Assembly: GCA_011523305.1 (NCBI GenBank)
Contig: WTHB01000128.1
Location: 1-50,018, forward strand
Length of the DNA stretch: 50,018 bases
Reading direction: 5' to 3'
Source of the DNA: Planctomycetaceae bacterium
GTDB taxonomy: Bacteria; Planctomycetota; Planctomycetia; Pirellulales; UBA1268
Shown: positions 39,451 through 48,833 of the stretch, one piece after another
Numbering within the stretch: position 1 is the first letter of the stretch
Layout of the letters: each line of letters starts with the position of its first letter
Translations under genes and position numbers: made by a program
Notes under the pieces: model-generated
Databases searched by the model: none
What the model was told of the DNA's origin: nothing
Seen by the model: only the letters and a program-made list of their open reading frames with translations

Positions 39451-39581
39451 GGAAAGCCTCCGAGGAAAAAGTTTTCCTGAGCATACCAAAACGGGACTTG
39501 GTGGTGGCGGAGCCCCGGGGGGGGCCGTAGAACGCAGCCACCGCTTGGCCAAGGGCGTGCCCGGAAAGAGCAAAGGTGGCC

Positions 39582-40871
39582 TCACGTAGCAGCCAGCCAG
39601 GCTTCAATGGCATCTGGCTCAAGGGGCACGTCGGCACAGAGATCGACGGGGCCGTCGGGAGTGACGAGCACGTCGTTTTCCAGCCGAATGCCAATGCCTT
39701 CCTCGGGCAGGTAGAGCCCCGGCTCGACCGTCATCACCCAGCCTGCCTCGAGCGGTCCGTCGGGTGGGGCGAGATCATGCACGCCCAGGCCGAGTGAGTG
39801 GCCGAGACCGTGCATGAAATACTTTCGGCAAGCGGGACGGGCCGGCGTGTCGGCAGCGAGATCCTCGTGGCTGATCAGGCCGAGGCCGACAAGTTCTTCA
39901 GCCATCTGGACCTGTGCCGCCCGTTTCCAGTCCCGCAGGCTTGCCCCTACGACCGCCCGTGCGATCGAACTTTTCAGGACCCGCAGGACCACCTCATAGA
40001 GTTCTCGCTGGCGGGGCGTAAACCGGCCATTGACCGGAAACACCCGGGTCAGATCGGCGGAGTAGTTGGCGTAGCTGGCCCCCACATCGAGGAGCACGAG
40101 ATCGCCATCCTGGCAGGGCTGATCGTTGGCGACATAGTGCAAGGTGCAGGAGTTTTTGCCGGCGGCGACGATCGGCTCATAGCCAAAGATCGCGCGGTTG
40201 CGGGTGAACTCACCGATCAATTTCGCTTCAAGGTCATATTCCATGACCCCAGGCCGCAGCGTCTTCGCAACCTGGTTGAAGCCCTGGTGCGTGATTCCGA
40301 TTGCCTGTCGCAGGAGCTCAATCTCTCCAGGATCCTTGACCGCTCGCAGCTTGCGCAAGAGTGGGGCCAGCCGCCGGAAGGTGTGCAGCGGATAGCGGTC
40401 GATCAACTGCCGGGCCATCCGCAGGTCGCGGGTTTCAACCTCGAGACTCGCCCGCTCATGTTCATTGGCATTGAGGAAGACGTCGTTGCTGGTGGTCATC
40501 AGGCTGTGGAGGACCGTCGGCAGGTCCGCAAGCCAGCGGACGGTCGCAATGCTGGAGATGTCTCGGGCCTCCTCCCGGGAAAGGCTGTGACCCTCCCAGA
40601 TGGCGAGCTGTTCGTTGGGCTGACGGATAAAGAGCATCTCCCGCTGGGCCGGCTCGACGGCTGAGGGAGCCAGCACCAGCACGCTCTCCACCTGTTCGAT
40701 GCCAGTCAGCCAGAAGAGATCGGCCGCAGGGACAAGGCGGAGCACCCCGTCGCCATTGGTCGGCAGGGTATCGGCGGCATGGACCACCGCGAGGCTGTCA
40801 GCAGGCAGTTCGGCCAACAGCCGACGGCGATGGTCGACGAACAGGCTCGGGTCGATCGGAGCGTGTCGCAT
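39582..40871 (-). CDS. pepP: Xaa-Pro aminopeptidase (aminopeptidase P family)
   Basis: LLDVGASYANYSADLTRVFPVNGRFTPRQRELYEVVL, FMHGLGHSLGLGVHD, TVEPGLYLPEEGIGIRLENDVLVT. Confidence 0.94.
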   Translation of the reverse strand: MRHAPIDPSLFVDHRRRLLAELPADSLAVVHAADTLPTNGDGVLRLVPAADLFWLTGIEQVESVLVLAPSAVEPAQREMLFIRQPNEQLAIWEGHSLSREEARDISSIATVRWLADLPTVLHSLMTTSNDVFLNANEHERASLEVETRDLRMARQLIDRYPLHTFRRLAPLLRKLRAVKDPGEIELLRQAIGITHQGFNQVAKTLRPGVMEYDLEAKLIGEFTRNRAIFGYEPIVAAGKNSCTLHYVANDQPCQDGDLVLLDVGASYANYSADLTRVFPVNGRFTPRQRELYEVVLRVLKSSIARAVVGASLRDWKRAAQVQMAEELVGLGLISHEDLAADTPARPACRKYFMHGLGHSLGLGVHDLAPPDGPLEAGWVMTVEPGLYLPEEGIGIRLENDVLVTPDGPVDLCADVPLEPDAIEAWLAAT

Positions 40872-40918
40872 AGTCTCGTGGTGGAGGTGGGGCACTCATC
40901 CAGCAAATCGCCGTCGGC

Positions 40919-41206
40919 TCACCGCCGGCGGGCATCCTGCAGGCTGCGGAGTTCCTGGGCAGCACGAATCGCTTCTTGTTCGGCCTCGTGCTCGACCTGT
41001 TCAGCCCGGTGTTCATTCACCGTAAAGCCAGGGCGATCGCCGTTCCAGGAAAGCGAGACCACACCGGTCGCGATCAGGATTGGCACCGCCACCACGATCA
41101 GCAGCGCCACCCATCGGGCGGTGACCACCTGCCGAATGGGTCCGGGCATGCCGGAGGTTGCGAGGCCCATGATCTGTTGGGGAACGGTCTGTTTGTGATG
41201 TGCCAT
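40919..41206 (-). CDS. Small hypothetical membrane protein
   Basis: 95 aa; one TM segment VVTARWVALLIVVAVPILIATGVVSL, charged C-terminal EHRAEQVEHEAEQEA. Confidence 0.5.
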   Translation of the reverse strand: MAHHKQTVPQQIMGLATSGMPGPIRQVVTARWVALLIVVAVPILIATGVVSLSWNGDRPGFTVNEHRAEQVEHEAEQEAIRAAQELRSLQDARRR

Positions 41207-41288
41207 GCGTGAGTCCTCAGAGGTGGGTCAGAAAGCAGTCAGGCGGAAGCCAGCGAGGGCTCGCCAGAACGGGACTCTAGAAATGACA

Positions 41289-41319
41289 CCGCGGTGGAGC
41301 AAGAGATGCTCCACCGCGG
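41289..41319 (-). terminator. Perfect 13-bp hairpin, probable terminator of the DUF1501/DUF1553 transcript
   Basis: CCGCGGTGGAGCA (41289-41301) / TGCTCCACCGCGG (41307-41319), 5-nt loop; minus strand continues TGTCATTTCT. Confidence 0.65.
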
Positions 41320-41364
41320 AAATCTGGCCCAGATTCGCCTCAGGAAGGCTTGGACATGCAACTG

Positions 41365-42684
41365 TTACGAGACCGTCAGGATGTCATAGATCGGGTCACC
41401 CCCACCACCAATTTTGAAGGGCCGGCCGTTGGGGGCGAAGTGCTGCTTGAACGGGTCAAGGCCGCAGGCGACCGTGATCGTACTGTTGAAGTCAGTCAGG
41501 CCGACCGGATCCTCGTCGACCCCATGGCCCCGGTCGTCCGACTTGCCGTAGACGGCCCCACCCTTGATGCCGGCGCCCGCCAGCAGGTAGGAGAAGGCGG
41601 CCGGATGGTGGTCGCGGCCCGCATTGACATTGATGCCAGGCGAACGACCAAACTCTGAGGTGAGGACGATCAGGGTTTCATCCAGCAGACCACTGCTGGC
41701 GAGGTCACGAATCAGGGACCCAACGGCCTGATCCATTTCGGTTCCTTTGTTTGCCATGCCGTCGGCGACATTGTTGTGCATATCCCAGCCGCCGTAATGC
41801 ACCTCCACAAACCGCACACCGGACTGAATCAACCGGCGGGCGAGCAGGGCGCCCTGCCCGATGCTTGAGGAACCATAGCGGTCGCGAACCTCTGTCTTCT
41901 CCTTCTCCAGGTCGAAGGCTTCAAGGTCCTTGCTGCCCATCAGTCGCACGGCGTCCTTGTACATCTGATTGTACGATTCGATCTGGTACCCGGCGTACCG
42001 CTGCTTGAACTTGGCATCGAGGCGATCGGCCAGATCGAGCCGTCGCTTGAAGGCCTTGTCGCTCAGGTACGAGGGCAGTTCCAGGTTCTCAATGCCCTTT
42101 TCGGCATTGGCGACCGGCACCGGTGTCAGTGAGGGGTCAAGGAAGCCGGCGCCCGGATGGCCGTTGCCGTTGCTGTTGACGAGCACAAAGGGCGGCAGGT
42201 CCGAGTTGGGTTTCTTGCCGAGGCCTGCAGGGCTGACGATCCATGAGCCCATCGAGGGATGCCGAATGCTGTTGAGCACGGGATAAGAGGTCTGCAGCCA
42301 GTACCGGCCTTTGCCGTGGTCAGCCGTTTCCGTCGTCATGGATCGCACCACGGCCAATTTATCCTGGAGATCAGCCAGGTTTTTCATGTGCTCCCCGAAC
42401 TGCACACCGGGCGTTTTCGTGGCAATGGTGCCGACGTCACCCTGCACGTCTGCGTTGTCCGGCTTGGGGTCGAAGGTGTCGATGTGGCTCATCGCCCCGC
42501 CCATGTAGAAGTAAATCACATTTTTGGCCGTCTTCGTGCCAGCAGCCGGGGCAGCTTCGAGAACGCGGGTCCAGGGAGACAGCAGGCTGACCCCGAGGGT
42601 CGATGAGGCAATGCCTGACATGACAGCCCGGCGGGTATGCCGATCATCGAGGCTGGGTAACTGCTGGCGGAAGTTCTGGAACAT
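41365..42684 (-). CDS. DUF1501 domain-containing protein
   Basis: HTRRAVMSGIASSTLGVSLLSP, KNVIYFYMGGAMSHIDTFDPKPD, ETLIVLTSEFGRSPGINVNAGRDHHPAAFSYLLAGAGIKGG; start ATG 42684. Confidence 0.95.
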   Translation of the reverse strand: MFQNFRQQLPSLDDRHTRRAVMSGIASSTLGVSLLSPWTRVLEAAPAAGTKTAKNVIYFYMGGAMSHIDTFDPKPDNADVQGDVGTIATKTPGVQFGEHMKNLADLQDKLAVVRSMTTETADHGKGRYWLQTSYPVLNSIRHPSMGSWIVSPAGLGKKPNSDLPPFVLVNSNGNGHPGAGFLDPSLTPVPVANAEKGIENLELPSYLSDKAFKRRLDLADRLDAKFKQRYAGYQIESYNQMYKDAVRLMGSKDLEAFDLEKEKTEVRDRYGSSSIGQGALLARRLIQSGVRFVEVHYGGWDMHNNVADGMANKGTEMDQAVGSLIRDLASSGLLDETLIVLTSEFGRSPGINVNAGRDHHPAAFSYLLAGAGIKGGAVYGKSDDRGHGVDEDPVGLTDFNSTITVACGLDPFKQHFAPNGRPFKIGGGGDPIYDILTVS

Positions 42685-42816
42685 GGTGGGGCTCCTTGGG
42701 TCGATCCCACGCCAAGGCGGCGGGGGTTGCGGAAGATGAGGTGGTCTGTTCGGTGGTTCGGGAGGTGGTGGGCCACACGTTGGTTTGAACGCCCGTGTGG
42801 GTGCAACGTTGTGCAC

Positions 42817-44850
42817 TTACTCAATAAACATGAATTCACGGGTGTTGAGGAGCGACCAGATCAGGTCACCACAACCGGCTGCTGGGGTGACGCCCTCCTT
42901 GATTTCTTTCTCAGCCAGCCGCCGGATCTCGGCATCCGGCTTGTGGGTCAGCACAGCAAGAAAAATTGTGTCAACGGCGCCCTTGATGTTCTTTTGTTTG
43001 GCAACCTCGTCATAGATCACCGAGCCTGGGGTCAGCATGGCATGGGTCATCCAGCCGTTGAAGAGGGCCAGAACCTGGGGCACGGTGGCCACTTGGCGGG
43101 CCGTCTCAATCGCGTCGCGATCACCCTGACCAAAATGCTGTAGCAGATGGGTTGCTGGGCTGGGCTGCGGCAGTTCGCTGGCCCGGGCCAGCACGAGGCC
43201 CTGAAAATTGGCCTGATTCCGTTTTTTCTGCCAGTCGCCTCGGATCTGCTTGTACATCTTATAGGCCTCAACGAACTGGTCGAAATTGACGGTCGAAACA
43301 TCGACACTGATTCCGGGTGCAAGATCCTTACCCGTTGGCCGTTGATAGACCCACTCGTTCGCGGCAACGAGCGTGAGGAGAGAATCCCAGAGTTGCTCGG
43401 CGGTCATCCGCTTGAGCGCTGGCCCCGTGAAGTAGTAGTTCACCCCAGAGGTCGGGTCGTAGATCACAGCGAGCCGCTGGTAGGTGTCGGTTGAGACGAG
43501 TACCCGGACAAATTCTCGCAAATCGAAGTCGAGCCGGAGCATTTCATCGGTAAGGTGCTCGAGTAGCTCGGGAAGGGCCGGAATGTTGCCTTCCTGAAAA
43601 TCATCAACCGGCTCAACAAGGCCGACGCCCATCACCTTTTTCCACATCCGATTGGCAATCGCCCGGGCAAACTGCCGATTGCTGCGGGAGGTCATCCAGG
43701 TCGCAAACCGCGTTCGGTTGTCAGCCTCAGCAACGGCATCCGGAATCTTTCCCCAAAGCACCCCCGGCTCAACCACATCAAGCGGTTCGGCATCGTCGTA
43801 GCGGTAGTCATGCGGCAGGCGGAACTCATCGTCCATGTTGCTCGTCATCCGCGAGCTCATTTGCAGATAGGTGCGGGCGCCTCCGTCGAGTTTCTTGTCG
43901 TCGATCGCCTGCCGCACATAAAAGCCGATTTCCCCCAGGTTTGGGATCAATTCGTCCGGCTTCTGAAAGGCAGAGCCCGCTCCTGTGTCAGCCATGCCAC
44001 CGAACAGGACCTGCTTCGCGTCGTACCGAATGCCGCTGGTGAGGCCTGCCAACTTGTAGAACTCTTGTTGGGTCCAGCGGTCAAACGGGTGGTCATGACA
44101 CTGGGCGCAGCCAATCTGGGTGCAGAGGAAAACCCGCGTCGTATTGTCGACGTACGCCAGCGGCATGCCGGTGTCACGAAGTTGGAATCCGGCCGCCGGG
44201 TTTTCAGAGATGCGGCCATCGGCCGTGAGCATCTCGTAGACCCACTTGTCGTATGGGGTATTGTCGGCAATCGACTGTTTCACCCAAGCCATGTAGGGCT
44301 CAAACCAGACGTCCCGGCTAGGCCGTTCTTGCAACCGAAGGATGTCGGCCCAGAAGTTGTAGAAGTGGCTGACATAGCCTGGGCTCTCAAGCAGGTCGTC
44401 AATCAAGGCTTCCCGTTTGGTGGAACTGCTGGCGTTGCAGAACGCGTTCGCCTCATCGATGGTTGGAATTCGTCCAGCCAATTCGAGATAGGCCCGTCGG
44501 ACGAACTCATGGTCATCGGTCTTGGCGCTGAGGGTGGCGTCATTTTCCGCCCAGTAGGCCTGCAGCATTGCGTCGATCTTGGCTGCCGCAGCATTCACCT
44601 CACTCCGCCGGCTACGGTCGATGGGGGCGATCTGCATGATTGGACCAGTCGGCTTCTCTTGGACGGCCGCCGGCAGTTTCGGTGGCTTCCATTCGTCTGC
44701 AGGAGCTGGTTTGGCCGCCCAGGCTGCAGAGTTGACTGCGCCCAGCAGCAGGCAGACCGCGACGAGCACGCGGCTGCTGAAGGCATGCGGAAGACGGGAA
44801 TCGTCTGATCGGCCTGGTGCGTAGTGCATGCGTATCGTCATTCGGTGCAA
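42817..44850 (-). CDS. DUF1549/DUF1553 domain-containing protein (copy 1)
   Basis: DHEFVRRAYLELAGRIPTIDEANAF, CAQCHDHPFDRWTQQEFYKLAGLTSG, RFATWMTSRSNRQFARAIANRMWKKVMGVGLVEPVDDF, C-terminal NTREFMFIE. Confidence 0.95.
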   Translation of the reverse strand: MHRMTIRMHYAPGRSDDSRLPHAFSSRVLVAVCLLLGAVNSAAWAAKPAPADEWKPPKLPAAVQEKPTGPIMQIAPIDRSRRSEVNAAAAKIDAMLQAYWAENDATLSAKTDDHEFVRRAYLELAGRIPTIDEANAFCNASSSTKREALIDDLLESPGYVSHFYNFWADILRLQERPSRDVWFEPYMAWVKQSIADNTPYDKWVYEMLTADGRISENPAAGFQLRDTGMPLAYVDNTTRVFLCTQIGCAQCHDHPFDRWTQQEFYKLAGLTSGIRYDAKQVLFGGMADTGAGSAFQKPDELIPNLGEIGFYVRQAIDDKKLDGGARTYLQMSSRMTSNMDDEFRLPHDYRYDDAEPLDVVEPGVLWGKIPDAVAEADNRTRFATWMTSRSNRQFARAIANRMWKKVMGVGLVEPVDDFQEGNIPALPELLEHLTDEMLRLDFDLREFVRVLVSTDTYQRLAVIYDPTSGVNYYFTGPALKRMTAEQLWDSLLTLVAANEWVYQRPTGKDLAPGISVDVSTVNFDQFVEAYKMYKQIRGDWQKKRNQANFQGLVLARASELPQPSPATHLLQHFGQGDRDAIETARQVATVPQVLALFNGWMTHAMLTPGSVIYDEVAKQKNIKGAVDTIFLAVLTHKPDAEIRRLAEKEIKEGVTPAAGCGDLIWSLLNTREFMFIE

Positions 44851-44994
44851 GGTGTCCTATCCAAAAGCCTCTACAAAAGAATTTTCGGGACCGCTCCCTT
44901 ATCTTTCAATAAGGTAATGTCTTAAGCCCCTTTTTCTCACTCTTTTTTCGTCCAGAACAAGGATTTTGGACAGGGAAATCGCCTCCGGAATGTC

Positions 44995-45022
44995 GAAAAA
45001 AGCCCCTTTTGGAAACCGGGGC
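44995..45022 (-). terminator. Rho-independent terminator after DUF1549/DUF1553 copy 2
   Basis: Minus strand GCCCC-GGTTTCCAAAA-GGGGC then TTTTTT (plus strand aaaaaagccccttttggaaaccggggc). Confidence 0.6.
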
Positions 45023-45109
45023 CGGCTGCGGGGGACAGATGGCAGCTTGCGACCAAATGTGGGCGTGATAGGCAGCCTCGCTCAGGCGTAAGCGGGCTGC
45101 CGCCAGCAC

Positions 45110-47146
45110 TTATTGAATGAACATGAACTCGCGGGTGTTGAGCAGCCCCCAGATCAGGTTGCCGCAGCCCGCGGCAGGGGTCTCGGCAGAGGAAAGTTCT
45201 TGTTGGGCGATACGCTCCTCTCCGAGGCTAGGACGACGAGCCAAAATAGATCGGAAAATAGTTTCAATGGCACGGTCAGCGGACTTTTGGTCGACAACAT
45301 TGTCGTAAATAACCGAGCCGCGCTCCAGCATGGTATGCGTTGTCCACCCGTTCAGCATGGTCAGAACCTGCGGCACTGTCGCATCCTGGCGGCTGCTCTG
45401 GATGCTGTCACGGTCGCCCATGCCAAATTGGCTGAGAAAGTGATTGGCTGGCGCTGGGCTAGGAAGCTCACTCGCCCGCACGAGCACCTGATCCTTGTAC
45501 CCGGCAACCTGTCTTATGTGTTTTTGGTAGCCCCGGCCATATTTTTCGTTGAACGACTCCCACTGCTTCACGAAAGAGTCATAGCTGACTGTCGTCATGT
45601 CGACAGCGGCAACGTCTTTGATTTCCTCAGCCGTCGGTCGCTGAAAAGCCCACTCGTTTTTCGCAACCAGAGTCAGCATGGAATCCCAAAGTTGCTCAGC
45701 CGTCATCCGCTTGAGGCTTGGAGCGGTAAAGAGATAAGGCTCCGCTCCCGAAGCATCGTAGACAACCGCCTGAGACTGCCAGGCATCAGTCGCTGCAATA
45801 ATCCGAATGAATTCTCGGGTGTCAAAATCAAGTCGTATGATTTCATCAGTGAGGTGCTCAAGTAATTCAGGCAAAATAGGGATATTGCCTTCTTGAAATT
45901 CATCGACTGGCTCAACCACGCCAACACCCATCATCTTTTTCCAAAGACGATTCGCGATGGCGCGGGCAAACTGGCGATTGTCATGAGACGTGAGCCAGCC
46001 CGCAAACTGGGTCCGGCGATCGGCGGCAGTAAATTCTTCAGGTATTGTGCCCCAGAGAACCGACGGTTGGACAACGTCCTCGGGCTCCCCGTTATCGTAT
46101 TGATAGTCATGCGGCAGCTTGAGGCTGGCCTGCTTAAAGTTGACCGCTGTGTTATTCAGCCGAAGGAACTGGATGGCCGCAACTGGAACTGCTCTTTTCT
46201 TGCGAGCTTCCTGCAGTTCTTGAAAAAGTCCCCGCGCATTTGCAGCGCCTGCTTGCATGCCCATCATCTGCATGCCCATTGCAGGTGTTTTGGGGCCGCC
46301 CCCAAACTGTCGGTCTCGGGTGCCGGAGGTCAACGCGGCAAGCTCGTAGAACTCTTTTTGAGTCCATCGATCAAATGGGTGGTCGTGGCATTGGGCACAA
46401 CCGATTTGAACGCCAAGAAAGACGCGGACGGTGTTGTCGATGTAGGGGAGCGGCATGCCGCGGTCCCGTAACTGATAGCCGACCGCAGGGTTGTCCCAAA
46501 GGGTGCCGTCTGCAGTAAGCATGGCAAACACCCATTCGTCATAAGGAGTGTTGTCAGCAATCGACTGCTTCACCCAGCTCATGTATGGTTCGAACACAAG
46601 CGTTTGTTTGTCGGGCCGTTCCTTGAGCCGCAGGATGTCAGCCCAGAAATTATAAAAGTGACTCACATAGTCAGGGCTTGTTAACAGTTTGTCGACGAGG
46701 TCCTGCCTTTTGGAGGAACGCTGCTGGCTAGCGAAAACCTTTACCTCCTCGAGGCGCGGAATGCGACCACCAAGTTCAAGGTAGGCCCGGCGTATAAACT
46801 GCTCATCATCCAGTCGCGGGCGTGGGGCGACCTCAGCCTGGCTCCACTCGTGCTGCAGCATCTCATCGATTGTGGTGGCTGCCTTCGCGACAGCCTCGCG
46901 TCCAGCAACACTGGTATCGAGTGGAGCGACGTCAAAAGGTGCCCCTGCCGCTTGATCGCGGACTGCCTCAGGCAGCCGTGAAGGCAGGTTCTTTTGTTTC
47001 TCCGCCCGCTTCCTAGCCATCGCCGCACGGATGGCAGGCGATGGGGCGGCGTGGAGAGACGAGAGCAAGCAAGCCGTTGAGACTGCAATCAAGCCAATCA
47101 CACACAGTGCAGTCCGAGGAATGTACCGGTTATGGACGTCGGTCAC
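45110..47146 (-). CDS. DUF1549/DUF1553 domain-containing protein (copy 2)
   Basis: DEQFIRRAYLELGGRIPRLEEVKVF, CAQCHDHPFDRWTQKEFYELAALTSG, C-terminal NTREFMFIQ; clear paralogue of copy 1. Confidence 0.95.
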   Translation of the reverse strand: MTDVHNRYIPRTALCVIGLIAVSTACLLSSLHAAPSPAIRAAMARKRAEKQKNLPSRLPEAVRDQAAGAPFDVAPLDTSVAGREAVAKAATTIDEMLQHEWSQAEVAPRPRLDDEQFIRRAYLELGGRIPRLEEVKVFASQQRSSKRQDLVDKLLTSPDYVSHFYNFWADILRLKERPDKQTLVFEPYMSWVKQSIADNTPYDEWVFAMLTADGTLWDNPAVGYQLRDRGMPLPYIDNTVRVFLGVQIGCAQCHDHPFDRWTQKEFYELAALTSGTRDRQFGGGPKTPAMGMQMMGMQAGAANARGLFQELQEARKKRAVPVAAIQFLRLNNTAVNFKQASLKLPHDYQYDNGEPEDVVQPSVLWGTIPEEFTAADRRTQFAGWLTSHDNRQFARAIANRLWKKMMGVGVVEPVDEFQEGNIPILPELLEHLTDEIIRLDFDTREFIRIIAATDAWQSQAVVYDASGAEPYLFTAPSLKRMTAEQLWDSMLTLVAKNEWAFQRPTAEEIKDVAAVDMTTVSYDSFVKQWESFNEKYGRGYQKHIRQVAGYKDQVLVRASELPSPAPANHFLSQFGMGDRDSIQSSRQDATVPQVLTMLNGWTTHTMLERGSVIYDNVVDQKSADRAIETIFRSILARRPSLGEERIAQQELSSAETPAAGCGNLIWGLLNTREFMFIQ

Positions 47147-47300
47147 GTGTTTAGCTCCGATGGATGGTCTACCTTCGAGAATGGCATCGGTATTACTTCC
47201 TAGCCCCTACGAAGTTTACGCCTGCCTCGAAGGAGAGGAAACAGGCTTTTAAGGAAGCTAGGCTCACTATTCAACGTTTTTTGAACAGCAAAGTTTCGAT

Positions 47301-48524
47301 TCAGGCCAAGGCCTTACGCAGCCTGTTTAAACCCTCTTCGAGCCGTGGCGTCGGACAGCCCAGATTGAGCCGCAGAAACCCGGGGCTGCCAAACTCCCGC
47401 CCGTCCGAGGGGCCGATGCCGGCAGCTTCGCAGGCCCGCTGCGGGTCGGCCCCCTCGGCTGGCTGGGCCGCGTGCCACTCGCGGCAGTCGAGCCAGAGAA
47501 GATACGTTGCCTGCGGGGCAATGCAGCTGACGCCGGGCAGATCGGCCACCGCGTCCAGGGCGAGCTGGCGATGGTGCCGGATCAGGTCGATGAGCGTTCG
47601 TCGCCAGGGGTCGCCCTGCAGCCAGGCCGCTTCTGAAGCAGCATAGCCCAGCGGGTTGATCATGGGCACCAGCCCACCACCGGCCGCTCGCCAGCCGCGA
47701 CGCAAATGCTCATCGGGCACGATGGCCGCGGCACAGCCCAGTCCAGCGATGTTCCAGGTTTTGGACGCGGCCACGAAGCTGATGCTGCGGCGGGCAGCGG
47801 GATGATCGAGGCTGGCGAAGGGAACGTGCGGGCTGTCGTCATCGAGCACGAGATCGCACCAGATCTCATCGCTGACGACCGTTACCTGGTGCCGTTCGGC
47901 GACGTCGGCAAGCCGCAGGAGGTCCATCTGGGAAAAGACCGTGCCGGTGGGGTTGTGTGGCTGACAGAGCCAGAAGAGTTTGACCGTCGGTGGTGCAAGA
48001 GCCTTATCGAGAGCGTCCCAATCAATCTCCCAGCGGTTGGCCTGCTGGTTGGCCTGCAGTGGGACCGACACGGTGCGGCGGTCGGCAAGCTTTGGCAGAA
48101 AGAGGAACGGTGGATAGACCGGCGTGAAGGTGGCGATGCCATCACCCGGTGCTGACAACAGGCGTGCGGTGACAGCCAGCCCGTTGACCACACCGGGAAC
48201 ACCGATCACCGTGCTGGGATCGATGGCCCACCGGTGCTGCCGTTCCAGGTGGGCGGCGAGGGTCGCTGCGAACCCAGGGGTGTCGTGGGTATAGCCGAAG
48301 ACGGCGTGGTCGACCCGCTGATGCAGTGCCGTCAAGACACAGGTGGGCGAGCGGAAGTCCATGTCGGCCACCCAGAAGGGGATGATTGCACGACCGGTGT
48401 CGTCGGCCTGGCCGGCGTAGCGGTCCCACTTCTCGGCGCCGGTGCCGTGGCGGTCGGGACAGGCTGCAAAGGCTGATGAGTACAGGTTGTCTGACGGTGG
48501 CGTCTGGGTGGGGTCGTGGGGCAT
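47301..48524 (-). CDS. MalY/PatB-type PLP-dependent aminotransferase (C-S lyase)
   Basis: FWVADMDFRSPTCVLTALHQRVDHAVFGYT, WLCQPHNPTGTVFSQMDLLRLADVAERHQVTVVSDEIWCDLVL, SFVAASKTWNIAGLGCAAAIVP. Confidence 0.93.
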   Translation of the reverse strand: MPHDPTQTPPSDNLYSSAFAACPDRHGTGAEKWDRYAGQADDTGRAIIPFWVADMDFRSPTCVLTALHQRVDHAVFGYTHDTPGFAATLAAHLERQHRWAIDPSTVIGVPGVVNGLAVTARLLSAPGDGIATFTPVYPPFLFLPKLADRRTVSVPLQANQQANRWEIDWDALDKALAPPTVKLFWLCQPHNPTGTVFSQMDLLRLADVAERHQVTVVSDEIWCDLVLDDDSPHVPFASLDHPAARRSISFVAASKTWNIAGLGCAAAIVPDEHLRRGWRAAGGGLVPMINPLGYAASEAAWLQGDPWRRTLIDLIRHHRQLALDAVADLPGVSCIAPQATYLLWLDCREWHAAQPAEGADPQRACEAAGIGPSDGREFGSPGFLRLNLGCPTPRLEEGLNRLRKALA

Positions 48525-48608
48525 TCCTGCATCGTGACGAACCTCGCCACAGAACGCCAGCGGAGTGATGGTCCCTGATGGCGGATGCCAGCAATGCGGA
48601 CCGGTCGA

Positions 48609-48833
48609 TCAGTAGCGGTAAATTGCCGCCAGGCCGCTCTCGGTCGGCATCCGGCTGTGTTCCAGCGACACCACCTTCCCCCCGTGGAGTAGAACCGTCT
48701 CGGCAATGCTCCCGAGGATGTCTTCTGTCCGAATCGCCGGGGCGTCGCCCGAGCGGGCCAGATCTGGCGGAACCTCACCGTCGTGATGAATGCTGCCAGT
48801 TGTCCGGTCGAGCCAGCCCCATTTGCAAAGGAC
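48609..48833 (-). pseudogene. C-terminal remnant of a bacterial eRF1-like (baeRF-type) protein
   Basis: Uninterrupted 74-codon frame VLCKWGWLDRTTGSIHHDGEVPPDLARSGDAPAIRTEDILGSIAETVLLHGGKVVSLEHSRMPTESGLAAIYRY-stop with no ATG start, immediately after the DUF1501 TAA and in frame with it. Confidence 0.5.

Noticed and set aside
43810-44808. 332-aa plus-strand ORF
   Set aside because: Entirely antisense to the DUF1549/DUF1553 gene; no recognisable motif.
44891-44920. Small hairpin ccttat-ctttca-ataagg upstream of DUF1553 copy 1
   Set aside because: Only 6 bp and AT-rich; a real but probably incidental inverted repeat in a promoter region, so not called as a regulatory site.
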